Source: Myxococcus sp. CA023 (GTDB lineage: Bacteria > Myxococcota > Myxococcia > Myxococcales > Myxococcaceae). From it: 64,000 bases of DNA. The stretch lies in the NCBI RefSeq assembly GCF_010998615.1, contig NZ_JAAEAH010000008.1:99798-163797 (forward strand), given 5' to 3'. Positions within the stretch are counted from its first letter, which is position 1. Each line of letters begins with the position of its first letter. The translations under genes were made by a program, and so were the position numbers. The notes below the pieces were generated by a model that was not told the origin of the DNA, made no database searches, and saw only the letters and a program-made list of their open reading frames with translations. Of this stretch, positions 9,556 to 18,615 are shown piece after piece.

Positions 9556-10503
9556 TCAATCCATCGCCCGAGGTCGGAAGTGATCGAACCCCTCTGGCGG
9601 TGGGAGAACGCGGCCTGTCCTGTCCCGGCCCACCCACCCGCGCCCCTCTGTGAAGTGGCCGATGCGGGTGATGGCGTGCCCTCCTGTAGCGCACGCGCGC
9701 TCGAATGCCCGGCTGCGTCCCGGGGGAACGGCCAGCAGCAATTCATAGTCCTCGCCCCCCGCCAGCGCGCCTTCGGGCCCCAGGGCCTTGCGCACCGCGG
9801 CCGACAGCGGCAGCCGCTCCACCTCCAACTCCGCGCGCACGCCCGAGGCGGTGCAGAGATGACCCAGGTCTTGTGCAAGCCCGTCGGAAACATCCAGCGC
9901 GGCGGATGCATGGCGCGCGGCGAGCAGACCTAGCGCCACGCGAGGCTCGGGGCGGCGCTGGCGGCGCACGGCGGCGCCCCGGCGCAGCCCCGCACGCAGG
10001 TGCTCCAGGCCCAGGCGCGCATCACCCAGCGTGCCGGAGACATAGAGGAGGTCCCCGGGTCTGGCCCCCGCGCGGGTGAGGGGCGCGCGTGACAGCTCGC
10101 CCGCGGCGGTGATGGTGACGGACAGCTCGCGCGCGGAGGTGAAGTTGCCACCCACCAGCGCAATCCGGTGCGCGGCGGCCAGCGCGGCCATGCCTCGCGC
10201 CAGCCCCGTGAGCTCCCGCAGGGGATAGTCCTTCGGCAGCGCGAGCGCGCAGACGAACCAGCGCGGCGTGGCCCCCATGGACGCCAGGTCCGACAGGTTC
10301 ACCGCCAGCGCCTTGTGGCCGATGTCCGCGGGGGAGAACGCGGCGCGCGTGAAGTGCACGTCCTCCACCACCGCGTCCGTGGTGACGCACTGCGCGCCAC
10401 GTGAGGGGGGCAGCACCGCGCAGTCGTCCCCGGGCCCCACGGGCACACGCGCGGCCGGGAAGTGCGCAAGGAACCGGCGGATGAAATCGAACTCACCAGA
10501 CAT
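9556..10503 (-). CDS. thiL: Thiamine-monophosphate kinase
   Basis: A 315-residue ThiL, the ATP-dependent kinase that makes thiamine pyrophosphate from thiamine phosphate. The N-terminal [12 protein letters not shown], the metal-binding [27 protein letters not shown] and the later [14 protein letters not shown] and GGEDYELL motifs are all present. The ATG at 10503 fits the usual [11 protein letters not shown] start; the frame runs much further upstream only because it is antisense to the next gene. It ends just upstream of the MCP gene and could be co-transcribed with it. Confidence 0.93.
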   Translation of the reverse strand: MSGEFDFIRRFLAHFPAARVPVGPGDDCAVLPPSRGAQCVTTDAVVEDVHFTRAAFSPADIGHKALAVNLSDLASMGATPRWFVCALALPKDYPLRELTGLARGMAALAAAHRIALVGGNFTSARELSVTITAAGELSRAPLTRAGARPGDLLYVSGTLGDARLGLEHLRAGLRRGAAVRRQRRPEPRVALGLLAARHASAALDVSDGLAQDLGHLCTASGVRAELEVERLPLSAAVRKALGPEGALAGGEDYELLLAVPPGRSRAFERACATGGHAITRIGHFTEGRGWVGRDRTGRVLPPPEGFDHFRPRAMD

Positions 10504-10632
10504 GGACGCACACGTAAGACCAGACGGCGTGTCAGGGCAACGACACTTTTTGGCACCTTGGGCAGACGCAACATTTTCCCACCAATCCAAGACAACATAA
10601 AGATTGGGTCTTCCATCTCCTGGGGGGATTTC

Positions 10633-12162
10633 ATGTCGAAGATTGGCGAGCGGCTGCCTTTCGTTTCCACGTCCAAAACCCAGACGAGCCCCACGGGCAA
10701 TAAGGACGTCAGCCCCCAGCAGTGGGTGGACCTGCTCGGCTCCGTGCTTCCAACGCAGAGCGTGACGAAAGCGGCTCCCGCGAGCACCTTCGCCGCCCAG
10801 GCCCCGGGGACCTCGGGCACCCCGCAGCCTCCCTTCGGCAAGGAGATTCTCCCCTCCGCCCTGGGCCCGCTCAGGGATGAGCGCCTGGCGGAATGCGTTG
10901 CCGCAGCATACCGGAATGTCTTCGAAGGCGACCGCTGGCCGAGTGGTCCCGAGCGCTCCAAGTGGCTGGACTTCGCACGGGAGCTCCGCAAAAAGAAACC
11001 CGAAATCACCGCCGAGGAGGTCCGCTACGCCATCCAAGACAAGCTGCGATTGGAGCGGGACGGACTGGACGCCCATTCGCAGGCGAACACCGACAGGTTC
11101 ATCTCCGAGGCCATCGCGTGGGTCAGCCAGTGCTACGACGACAAGGCGCCTCCCCCCACGGAGGCGGACATGCAGCACTGGCGCGCCTTCGCCGCCGACT
11201 TGATGAGCAAGAATCCGAAGACGACCCCGGAGGAGCTCAAGTACGCCATCATCGACGCCGTCCGGGCGAAGGTGCTGGGGACGGACGCGGTGACGCCGGA
11301 GAACATCGACAAGTTCATCCAGGACGCCGTCAAGTGGGTCACCCAGTGCTACGAGGACAAGGAGCGCGAGGCCACGCCCGCGGAGCTGAAGGAGTGGCGC
11401 GCCTTCGCCCAGGAGCAGTTGAAGAAGGACCCGGAAATCTCGCCGGAGCATCTCAAGTACGCCATCACCGACGCCATGCGCGCGAAGATGACGGGGACCG
11501 GTGAGGCGACGCCGCTGAACATCGACAAGTTCATCGAGGACGGCGTCAAGTGGGTCACCCAGTGCTACGAGGGCCAGGAGCGCAAGCCCACCGCCGAGGA
11601 ACTGGCGCACTGGCGCGACTTCGCCCGGAAGCACCAGATGGCGAACCCGGACATCACGCCGGAGGCGCTCAAGTTCGCCATCCAGGACGCCATCCGCGTG
11701 AAGGCGACGGGCATGGACGGCACGGGCAGCACCAACATCGACAAGTTCATCCAGGACGCCGTCAAGTGGGTGTCGCTCTGCTACGAGGGGCAAGAGCGCG
11801 ACGCCACGCCCGAGGAGATGCAGCGCTGGCGCGCCTTCGCCAACGAGAAGAAGAAGGAGAACAAGGACATCTCCCCGGAGGAGCTCAAGTTCGCCATCCA
11901 GGACGCGATGCGCAACGAGAAGATGGGGACGGACGCTCCCGCCAGCAATCGCATCGAAGACCACATCCGGGCGGCCTACGGCTGGCTCATCTACCTCAAC
12001 CAGGCCGGGCCCACGCAGCCGTCGAGCGAGCCGACTCTCAACGAGCTGCACGAATGGAAGAAGTTCGCCGAAAAGAAGTTGAAGGAGACGCCTGAGATGA
12101 CGAGCGAGGAGCTCCGGTACTACATCCTGGACAGCCTCCGCACCGCCATGGCCAACAGCTGA
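10633..12162 (+). CDS. Protein of six 72-residue tandem repeats, unknown function
   Basis: A 509-residue protein I do not recognise. Residues 1-80 are Ser/Thr/Pro-rich with no signal peptide or membrane segment. From residue ~82 to the end there are six repeats in exact 72-residue phase. The consensus is a helix with W and a Cys-Tyr pair (AVKWVTQCYE), then T-x-E-E-L, W-R-x-F-A, P-x-I-T/S-P-E-E-L-K-x-A-I-x-D-A-x-R-x-K and a Gly-Thr turn. Units 2-5 are the most alike; the first and last have drifted. The composition suggests an all-helical solenoid, probably cytoplasmic. The ATG at 10633 follows a purine run (GGGGGG). It is divergent from thiL with a 129-bp, relatively AT-rich gap. Confidence 0.85.
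   Translation: MSKIGERLPFVSTSKTQTSPTGNKDVSPQQWVDLLGSVLPTQSVTKAAPASTFAAQAPGTSGTPQPPFGKEILPSALGPLRDERLAECVAAAYRNVFEGDRWPSGPERSKWLDFARELRKKKPEITAEEVRYAIQDKLRLERDGLDAHSQANTDRFISEAIAWVSQCYDDKAPPPTEADMQHWRAFAADLMSKNPKTTPEELKYAIIDAVRAKVLGTDAVTPENIDKFIQDAVKWVTQCYEDKEREATPAELKEWRAFAQEQLKKDPEISPEHLKYAITDAMRAKMTGTGEATPLNIDKFIEDGVKWVTQCYEGQERKPTAEELAHWRDFARKHQMANPDITPEALKFAIQDAIRVKATGMDGTGSTNIDKFIQDAVKWVSLCYEGQERDATPEEMQRWRAFANEKKKENKDISPEELKFAIQDAMRNEKMGTDAPASNRIEDHIRAAYGWLIYLNQAGPTQPSSEPTLNELHEWKKFAEKKLKETPEMTSEELRYYILDSLRTAMANS
10876..12159 (+). repeat. Six tandem coding repeats of 216 bp
   Basis: Units begin at 10876, 11092, 11308, 11524, 11740 and 11956, each 216 bp (72 codons). The ATCGACAAGTTCATC segment recurs nearly unchanged at the head of units 3-5. 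The exact spacing with no indels points to duplication followed by substitution only. Confidence 0.88.
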
Positions 12163-12173
12163 CGGTGACGCCC

Positions 12174-12202
12174 CCTGCGCTCGCGTTCAGAGCGAGCGCA
12201 GG
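12174..12202. terminator. Bidirectional hairpin terminator
   Basis: Perfect 11-bp stem CCTGCGCTCGC / GCGAGCGCAGG around a 7-nt loop, between two convergent genes and overlapping the stop codon of the DUF1111 gene. There is no strong T run, so termination strength is inferred. Confidence 0.6.
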
Positions 12203-13584
12203 AAGGCCACCAATGCCTCACGCTCCGCCTTGCTCAAGGCCTTGAAGCGCTCGCGGGCGCGAGCGCCTTCGCCGCCGTGCCAGAGAATGGCCTCCTCGAA
12301 GCTGCGCGCGCGCCCGTCGTGGAGCATCCGCACCTGACGGTTCACCGTCTCCAGCAGCCCCAGTCCCCACAAGGGCGGCGTCCTCCACTCGGTGCCGCTC
12401 GCTTCTCCGTCCGGGCGGCCGTCCGCCAACTCCGGCCCCATGTCGTGCAGCAGCAGGTCCGTGTACGGACGGATGCGTTGGTTGGACAGCTCGGGGACGT
12501 CCTCGACCGTGCCCGTGGTGAACTCCCGCTGGTGGCACGCCGCACAGCCCGCCTGCTGGAAGAGGACCTGTCCCTTCATCACGGTGGGCTCCAACACGTC
12601 GCGCCGCGCGGGCACGCCGATGAGCCGCAGGTACAGCGTCGTCCGCTCCAGGACGTGGCGCGATAGCGCGGGGGCCTTGGCGGCCACTCGCGTCATGCAG
12701 CCTTCCTGCTTCGCCGTGCAGTTGCTCTCCGGATAGAGCGGTGACGTCAGTCCCAGGTCCTCGGAGAAGGCGCTGGCGACCTGTTGCTCCAGCGTGGGCT
12801 GATTGGCCTTCCACCCGAAGCGGCCCAGCTCCGCCTTGCCGGAGTGGACGCTGACCATGCGGTTCGGACGGCCGGAGACGCCGTCCCCATCGCGGTCATC
12901 CGCATCCGCCAGGGCGTGGATGGCTTCATCCGGAATGGCCGCCAGCAGCCCCAGGCCGAAGAGCTGGGAGGGGATGCGCGGCGAGAGCATCACCCCGGGA
13001 GCCAGCTTCCCATAGCCCAGTTGGTTGATGCGGTAGCGCGGCTGGCGCAGCGTGTACGGCGTCCCGTCCGCGTACGTCCCCTTCACGTCCGTATAGGTGA
13101 CCTGGACCGTGCCCTCAGCCGGGACGTCCGCGGTCCCACGGTCATTGAGCTGCACGCCGTAGACGGGCTCGTGATGCCCCGCGGGCGCGTCCTTCGCGGG
13201 CACGCTCAACCGGACGAGCAGCGGCGCCTCCGGCCCCACGTCGGGCAGCGGGCGGCCCCGGCCATCCTTGAAGTGACACGAACCACACCCGGCGGCGTTC
13301 GTCAGCGGGCCCGCCAGCCCTTCTTCATGCGCGGCCCAGTCCCGCATGAACAGCACCTTGCCTTCGCGCATCTGGTACCAGCGCGTGGGCGCCAGGTTTC
13401 CCAGCGCGCGGCCATAGGCATTGTGCGAGGCGTCAAACACCGTGGTGCCGCCTCCCGCCAGGGCCTCGTCGTCCGGGCGCCCGGGCACCTCCGAGACGGC
13501 CGCGCCCGGCGCGGGTGCGGCGTTCTCCTGCCTGGGAGCTCCCGCCGTGAGCAGCAGGGCCGTCAACCACCACGATGCCTTCAT
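12187..13584 (-). CDS. Dihaem oxidoreductase of the DUF1111 (thiol oxidoreductase-like) family
   Basis: A 465-residue exported c-type cytochrome. An N-terminal signal segment (WWLTALLLTAGA) precedes a conserved opening (FDASHNAYGRALGNL). Two haem-binding CxxCH motifs are present: CGSCHFKDGRG (~residue 100) and CAACHQREFTTG (~residue 348). The C-terminal RTPPLWGLGL, LHDGRA and WHGGEG motifs are typical of the family, which is related to MauG and bacterial dihaem peroxidases. It should act in the periplasm as an electron-transfer protein or peroxidase; the substrate is not known. No partner such as an imelysin or iron-uptake gene is adjacent. The start at 13584 is supported by the signal peptide. 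Confidence 0.85.
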   Translation of the reverse strand: MKASWWLTALLLTAGAPRQENAAPAPGAAVSEVPGRPDDEALAGGGTTVFDASHNAYGRALGNLAPTRWYQMREGKVLFMRDWAAHEEGLAGPLTNAAGCGSCHFKDGRGRPLPDVGPEAPLLVRLSVPAKDAPAGHHEPVYGVQLNDRGTADVPAEGTVQVTYTDVKGTYADGTPYTLRQPRYRINQLGYGKLAPGVMLSPRIPSQLFGLGLLAAIPDEAIHALADADDRDGDGVSGRPNRMVSVHSGKAELGRFGWKANQPTLEQQVASAFSEDLGLTSPLYPESNCTAKQEGCMTRVAAKAPALSRHVLERTTLYLRLIGVPARRDVLEPTVMKGQVLFQQAGCAACHQREFTTGTVEDVPELSNQRIRPYTDLLLHDMGPELADGRPDGEASGTEWRTPPLWGLGLLETVNRQVRMLHDGRARSFEEAILWHGGEGARARERFKALSKAEREALVAFLRSL

Positions 13585-13680
13585 GGGACGCTCTTCGGAG
13601 AGAGGATTTGGAACGGGAAAGACAACGGCCCGGAGCGGGCGTCCCCCCCGCGCCCGCTCCAGGCCGAAACGACGCGATGA

Positions 13681-14511
13681 CTACTTGCCGGCGGGGACGA
13701 GGGACTCGCCGGTGATGACCGTCGAGCGCGCGGTGGTCTGCACGTCGATGCGGTTGAAGTTGAGGTACGGGTAGTTGGACGGGCCCGAAATCTCCTCCTG
13801 CAGCACGATCTGGTCAGCCCGGACCGTCTGGCCGTTCGGCAGCCGGACCCCCGGCTCCGCGACGGTGTACTGCCACAGGCAGGCGCTGCTGAGCTGAGCG
13901 CTCGCGAAGCCTACGGTGAGGGAGCACGGCGTGTTGCAGTAGTTGCAGTTGGAGTAGCCGTTCGCGTAGCAGGCCGACTCACACTGAGCATACGTCTGGG
14001 TGCGCGGGCGGCAGTTCGGCGTCCAGCCCGGGTTGGGGAGCATCATGCCCACGGCGCCCGTGTCACCGCTGCGGATACCACCCACGGCGGCCTGGAGCCG
14101 GCCGTTGTAGTACGCGAGCACGGAGTAGGTGGTCGCGTCACCGGAGCCGGTGAACGTCGCGGAGTACGAGGTGGACTCCCGCGACGAGTTGACGGTGGAC
14201 GTGCTGACCGGCACATCCTCGGCGTAGGCGGTGAAGAAGTTGCGCTGCGCGCCGTCCGACTGGGTCTCCGCCGTCCAGGCCGCCGCGGGCGGCGTGTGGA
14301 TGGCGACGCCGCCCTTACCGGACGGCTCCTTCTCCTGGCTGTCGATGCGAACGCCCTTCTCCGAACCACTCACCTTGACGGCACCAAGGCCACAGTGCTG
14401 GAGCCCCTGGAACTCCACACAGTTCTCAGCGGCGTGGGCCTGGCTGAGCGGAAGAGCGAGCGAGAAGACGGCGGCCCAGAGGGCGGTTCCAACGCGACGA
14501 GACGAACGCAT
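13681..14511 (-). CDS. Secreted protein with a Cys-rich middle, unknown function
   Basis: A 276-residue protein with a clear Sec signal peptide ending in SQAHA-A (~residue 27). The mature part begins with two Cys (ENCVEFQGLQHCG) and has a cluster of eight Cys at ~residues 175-215 (CESACYANGYSNCNYC region), probably disulphide-bonded. The rest is Ser/Thr-rich with beta-type alternation. The ATG at 14511 has AGGAG directly upstream. I know no named family; it looks like a myxobacterial extracellular or periplasmic protein. It is flanked by gaps of ~100 and ~140 bp and probably has its own promoter. Confidence 0.75.
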   Translation of the reverse strand: MRSSRRVGTALWAAVFSLALPLSQAHAAENCVEFQGLQHCGLGAVKVSGSEKGVRIDSQEKEPSGKGGVAIHTPPAAAWTAETQSDGAQRNFFTAYAEDVPVSTSTVNSSRESTSYSATFTGSGDATTYSVLAYYNGRLQAAVGGIRSGDTGAVGMMLPNPGWTPNCRPRTQTYAQCESACYANGYSNCNYCNTPCSLTVGFASAQLSSACLWQYTVAEPGVRLPNGQTVRADQIVLQEEISGPSNYPYLNFNRIDVQTTARSTVITGESLVPAGK

Positions 14512-14654
14512 GAAGACTCCTGATGACCCAGGGGGAATCCCTGAGCTCAGGAGAAGCAAGTTCAAGCGTCATGCCATGTTTTACCGCACTCTCAGAATAC
14601 ACTGGGCTGTGACAGGAATCTCCACAGCCCAGGCGGGTCTTGTGACTGCCTTTG

Positions 14655-15242
14655 CTACAAGAACAGACCCGGGTCGAACTCGTCCACGTTGACAGGGAGC
14701 ATGCGCGGCAGGGGCCGGTTGAACACCTTGGCGTTCAACTCCAAATCCAGAATCTTGAGCCCGGAGGGGACGAGCTCCCGGAAGCGCTGACTGATGTATT
14801 CACGCAGGCCGAGCACGGCCACCTGGCGCTTCTCCTCCAGCATGGGCTTGAGCGCGTCCGCGAAGTCCGCGCCGTCATGGCTGGCGAGCACCACCGCCGC
14901 GCCGGGGCGCTGGGTGCGGATGTTCTCCAGCAGCTTCAGGATGCCCAGGTCCACCACCTTCTGGTCGGGGCGGCCGTAGAGCAGGGCCACGTCGCAGCCG
15001 GCGGACTTGAGCGCGCGCACGAAGCCAATCATGACGTCCGGCAACTGCTCTCCGCGGGCGTTGAGCACCACCACGCAGCGCACGGGCGCCGGGAAGTTCG
15101 TCTCACAGAAGGACACGAGCCGGTCGAACTGGACGCGGTCCTGGGACTCGGGCTTGCGCCCCACCACGTTGGACACAGCCCAGTCGATGTTCTCTGCGTC
15201 GATGAGTACGTAGGAGGCGGCGGGGGGGCGTCCGGAGAGCAT
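14655..15242 (-). CDS. NYN domain protein (PIN-like, LabA type)
   Basis: A 195-residue protein filled by one NYN domain: the opening VLIDAENIDW, then KVVDLGILKLL carrying the second Asp, and VLASHDGADFADAL. NYN domains share the PIN/FLAP nuclease fold and usually bind or cut RNA using a set of acidic residues, several of which are visible here. The last ~50 residues have no recognised domain. It precedes the PocR-type histidine kinase gene on the opposite side of a 70-bp gap on the same strand, but no operon link is evident. Confidence 0.78.
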   Translation of the reverse strand: MLSGRPPAASYVLIDAENIDWAVSNVVGRKPESQDRVQFDRLVSFCETNFPAPVRCVVVLNARGEQLPDVMIGFVRALKSAGCDVALLYGRPDQKVVDLGILKLLENIRTQRPGAAVVLASHDGADFADALKPMLEEKRQVAVLGLREYISQRFRELVPSGLKILDLELNAKVFNRPLPRMLPVNVDEFDPGLFL

Positions 15243-15312
15243 GCGCGCGAGAATACGCGGGAGCCCTTCCGGCCGGGGAACTCAGTTCAGTCCCCCGGTG
15301 CGTCAGGTCGCG

Positions 15313-16821
15313 TCAGAAGCGGTCGTGCCCGCTGGACGACGGCGTGGGCGCCAGCGCGGAGAAGCCGCCGTGCTCCGACAGCGGCGGCTGGAGCGGCAGC
15401 ACCACGGTGAAGCGGGAGCCCCGGCCGAACTCGCTCTCCACGGACACGCGGCCACCGTGGCCTTCCACCAGGCTCTTCACGATGGCCAGTCCCAGCCCCG
15501 CACCGCCGTGCTCGCGCGTGGAGCTGCCGTCCACCTGGTAGAAGCTCTGGAAGATGTTCTCGAACTGGTCCTCGCGGATGCCCATGCCGGTGTCTTCCAC
15601 GCTCACGCGGTAGCCCGGCGCGGCCAGCTCATTCTGCGCGGTGGCCTCCGACATCACCACCGACACCCGGCCCCCGGACGAGGTGAATTTCACCGCGTTG
15701 GCGAGCAGGTTCACCACCACCTGGCGCAGCTTGTCCGCGTCCGCGGCCAGGCGCGGCTGAGGCAACGGAGGCATGCGCACCTCCAGCTCCACGCCCTTGC
15801 GCTGCGCCTGGGGCGCCACGCTGGACACCGCCGTCTGGATGACGCTGCCCAGGTCCACCGGGCCCATCACCAGACGCAGCCGTCCGGCTTCAATCTGGCT
15901 CAGGTCCAGGATGGAGGAGATGAGGTTGAGCAACGACTCGCCCTTCTCCACGATGGTGCGCACGTAGAGCAGCTGCTCCGGATTGAGCGCGCCGGCCAGA
16001 CCCTCGGCGAGCATCTCCGAGTAGCCGATGATGGAAGCCAGCGGCGTGCGCAGCTCGTGGCTCACCGTGCCCAGGAAGGTGGACTTCAGCCGGTCCAGCT
16101 CCTTCAGGCGGATGTTGGCCTGCGCCAACCGGGCGTTGTTTGCCTCCAAATCCCGGTGCGTCTCCAGCATCGCCTCGATGTGGAGCTGCGTCGTCAGGAA
16201 GGCGCGCTGCCCGCTGGCCACCAGCGCGGCGAGCACCTGCCCGAAGTGCACCAGCACCTGCGCGGCGGTGCGCTCGGGCACGCGCCGCACGCGGGCCACC
16301 AGTTCGTGCGCGCGCGACAGGTCCACCCCGGAGATGTCCGTCAGCGACGGCGGGAAGTCCGCCAGTTCCTCCGGCGTGAAGGGGCCCAGGATGACGCGGC
16401 CCAGCTTGTCGCCCTCCCAGCACACCGGCATCACCAGGTAGCGCAGGCCGGTGAAGCACGGCAGCGCGATGATGCCCGCCGCCTCCGCGCCATCACCGCG
16501 CGCGGGCCAGGCGCCCTGCACCGGGGCCACCGGTCCGTCCTTCACGCGAGCCACCGTGGCGGTGCAGCGCGAGCGGCCCTCCGGGAAGCCGAACACGTAC
16601 GAGCAGAAGTCGCCGTGGCCCACCTTCACGTCGGCCAGCTTGTCGCCCGCGGTGTCCAACACCTTGATGCCCACGCGGTACAGCTCGCTGAAGCTCCGCA
16701 CCACCTCCACGAAGGAGGGCAGGTCCAGCATGTCCGCCAGCGACAGCCTTCGCTGGAGCACTGACTCACGGCGCGACGCGCCCACGCCGTCCGACGCCCC
16801 GTTGCCCGACGCGCCGTTCAT
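15313..16821 (-). CDS. Histidine kinase with PocR-type sensor domain
   Basis: A 502-residue cytoplasmic kinase. Residues ~25-195 fit the PocR ligand domain, with Cys in the conserved places (DFCSYVFGF, SRCTATVARV, IALPCFTGL) and the VCWEGDKLGRVILGPF strand. A coiled coil leads to the HisKA helix with His ~255 (TVSHELRTPL), then the ATPase domain (DTGMGIRED, GAGLGLAIVKSLVEGHGG). PocR domains bind small molecules such as diols, so an intracellular metabolite signal is likely. The gene overlaps the start of nothing upstream, but its ATG overlaps the end of the MglA-like GTPase (ATGA), so the two are co-translated. No receiver domain is present or adjacent. Confidence 0.87.
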   Translation of the reverse strand: MNGASGNGASDGVGASRRESVLQRRLSLADMLDLPSFVEVVRSFSELYRVGIKVLDTAGDKLADVKVGHGDFCSYVFGFPEGRSRCTATVARVKDGPVAPVQGAWPARGDGAEAAGIIALPCFTGLRYLVMPVCWEGDKLGRVILGPFTPEELADFPPSLTDISGVDLSRAHELVARVRRVPERTAAQVLVHFGQVLAALVASGQRAFLTTQLHIEAMLETHRDLEANNARLAQANIRLKELDRLKSTFLGTVSHELRTPLASIIGYSEMLAEGLAGALNPEQLLYVRTIVEKGESLLNLISSILDLSQIEAGRLRLVMGPVDLGSVIQTAVSSVAPQAQRKGVELEVRMPPLPQPRLAADADKLRQVVVNLLANAVKFTSSGGRVSVVMSEATAQNELAAPGYRVSVEDTGMGIREDQFENIFQSFYQVDGSSTREHGGAGLGLAIVKSLVEGHGGRVSVESEFGRGSRFTVVLPLQPPLSEHGGFSALAPTPSSSGHDRF

Positions 16822-17537
16822 CGCCCGTCTCCGTTGCGCGCTTCACCCGACGCGCGCTCGTACATGGAGGCCAACGCCGTGCCCGTGAGGTCCATGCGCC
16901 GGAAGATCTGTCCCAGGAACTCCGCCTCCGTCAGGCCCAGGTTGCGCGCCAGATGGGCGCGCATGTCGAGCCGCCGGTAGGCGGCCTGCGCCACCGCGTG
17001 GAAGGTCTCCAGCACGCCTTCGCCCCGCAGCGCCACCGCGCCCACCACCGCCTCGCCGCCACGCTGGCGCGCCTCCTCGATTTCGGCATCCGTGCGCGCG
17101 TCCGGCAGGTCCTTCTTGTTGAACTGGATGACCACCGGGACCTGGCTGGGGTCCAGGTTGTTCTCCTTCATGTTCTCCTGGAGGTTGCGCCAGTAGGCGT
17201 TGTTGTCCGCCGTGGCGCCGCGGCGGCTGTCCGCGATGAAGACCACCGCGTCCGCGCCCTGCAGGACGATGCGCCGGGTGGCGTTGTGGATGACCTGGCC
17301 TGGCACGGTGAAGAGCTTCACCTTCACCTTGAAGCCGGAGGACGTGGAGAAGAAGACGGGCAGCAGGTCGAAGAAGAGCGTGCGGTCGTCGTGGGTCTCC
17401 ACGGTCAGCAACCGTCCCCGCACCTCCGGGGACGCTTTCGCGTGGAGATGGCGCAGATTGGTCGTCTTCCCGCTGAGGCCGGGCCCGTAGTAGACGATCT
17501 TGAGCGTCAGCTCTCGCTGGGCGTGGTTGAGTTGCAA
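16818..17537 (-). CDS. MglA-like Ras-superfamily GTPase
   Basis: A 239-residue small GTPase of the bacterial MglA family. The N-terminus (LKIVYYGPGLSGKTTNLRHLH) is the family P-loop, followed by THDDRTLFFDLLP, the TVPGQV switch II and the FNKKDLPD guanine-specificity motif. It carries a ~40-residue C-terminal extension beyond MglA length (AEFLGQIFRRMDLTG region). MglA sets cell polarity for type IV pili and gliding; a paralogue could do the same for another system. The start appears to be a TTG at 17537, since the homology begins within ten residues and no ATG or GTG lies in frame nearby. It is coupled to a histidine kinase and lies 1.1 kb from two PilT ATPases. Confidence 0.85.
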   Translation of the reverse strand: MQLNHAQRELTLKIVYYGPGLSGKTTNLRHLHAKASPEVRGRLLTVETHDDRTLFFDLLPVFFSTSSGFKVKVKLFTVPGQVIHNATRRIVLQGADAVVFIADSRRGATADNNAYWRNLQENMKENNLDPSQVPVVIQFNKKDLPDARTDAEIEEARQRGGEAVVGAVALRGEGVLETFHAVAQAAYRRLDMRAHLARNLGLTEAEFLGQIFRRMDLTGTALASMYERASGEARNGDGR

Positions 17538-17826
17538 GGTGGGGCTCTGGCTGACGGTCGAACGGAGGAGTTTGACGCCTTCGCGCCCGACTGCGGGTTT
17601 TTATAGTGGGAAGCGGCCCGACACGGAAGGCCGGCAGGGTGCCAGGCGTGGAGGCGATGCTCATCCTTTGGAATGGGCTGAACGCATGGCCGGTTCGACG
17701 AAATCCGGCTCCTCACCAAGGAGAGGAGGGCCTCTCCTCACTTCATGGGACAATGTGCGCGGAATCACCGCGTGCACCGGTGCCGCCACAGCGGTTAGGA
17801 TCGCAACTCGACGGAGGAGCAAGGCG

Positions 17827-18363
17827 ATGACGATGAAGCAGGTGGACGCAGGCATGGAGGTGGCCCCAGCACCGATACTGGATGTGGCTGGCCTCCCCAA
17901 CGACCTGATGGCGGCGGTGAAGTTCGGCCTGCCCACCGACGAGGACATGACGGCGGTGGCGGACCTGCGCGCCAGCTCTGAGCCCTGGAAGAGCCGGGGT
18001 GAGACGCAGGAGGACAGCCTCAAGGCCCTGACGCAACTCAAGCCCTTCATCCATGTGGCGAAGCTGCAAAGCCAGCTTGTCGGCTATGTCACGGTGGAGC
18101 GGGACGGCCCCGTTCCGGGCGCGGCGTACCTGCGCAACATCGTGGTGAAGCCCGAGCTGCGCCGCAAGGGCCTGGGCAACATCCTGCTGGAGCAGGCGCT
18201 GAAGGCGGCCCGGGACATGTACCGGAAGACCATCGCCCTGCGGGTGGACCCGTCCAACTCGCCCGCGGTGAGCTTCTACCGGAAGGAAGGCTTCACCACG
18301 GTGGCCACGGTGGTCTCCAAGAAGTCCGGGAAGCTTCGCCTCCTGATGTCCCGCGAGCTCTAG
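17827..18363 (+). CDS. GNAT-family N-acetyltransferase
   Basis: A 178-residue protein with a C-terminal GNAT domain: YLRNIVVKPELRRKGLGNILLEQAL contains the acetyl-CoA binding R-x-x-G-x-G/A signature, and VDPSNSPAVSFYRKEGF is the typical late motif. The N-terminal ~60 residues are less conserved. The substrate cannot be read. ATG 17827 is preceded by GGAGGAG at a good distance; ATG 17833 is a weaker alternative. It is divergent from the MglA-like gene across a 289-bp gap in which I see no further gene. Confidence 0.85.
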   Translation: MTMKQVDAGMEVAPAPILDVAGLPNDLMAAVKFGLPTDEDMTAVADLRASSEPWKSRGETQEDSLKALTQLKPFIHVAKLQSQLVGYVTVERDGPVPGAAYLRNIVVKPELRRKGLGNILLEQALKAARDMYRKTIALRVDPSNSPAVSFYRKEGFTTVATVVSKKSGKLRLLMSREL

Positions 18364-18615
18364 ACTCCACGGGACGTATTGCCTCCGGGCGGGGGGCCCT
18401 CCTCCCGCCTGCTGCTCCGAGCGGGCCCCCTGGTGGGTCCCGGAGCTCCCTCCCCCGCATTCCAGGTGACAGTCTCCGTCAGGCGCGGACGATTTCCGTC
18501 TGTCCGGAAGCAGGCGGGCATTCCTGGGACAAGGGGTGGCCGCATTCCCCGCGATGTCGTTTATCCTGCGGTTCCCCCGCGCCCGCGCGCCGTCGCGGCT
18601 GAGCCGACATCCCGC

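Noticed and set aside
10535..10560. Sigma-54 type promoter (TGGCAC followed by GC) before the six-repeat protein
   Set aside because: The spacing between the GG and GC elements is about two bases too short for the -24/-12 consensus.
9556..12051. Minus-strand frame of 831 codons covering thiL and the region beyond
   Set aside because: Only the last 315 codons encode ThiL. The upstream part is antisense to the six-repeat protein and has low-complexity Leu/Arg/Asp composition.
17606..17830. Short plus-strand frame between the MglA-like and GNAT genes
   Set aside because: Codon bias is poor, no Shine-Dalgarno, and it overlaps the strong ribosome site of the GNAT gene; treated as a promoter region.
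18360..18545. 61-codon minus-strand frame between the GNAT and PilT-like genes
   Set aside because: No ribosome site, Pro/Arg/Gly-rich shadow composition, and it overlaps the end of the GNAT gene.
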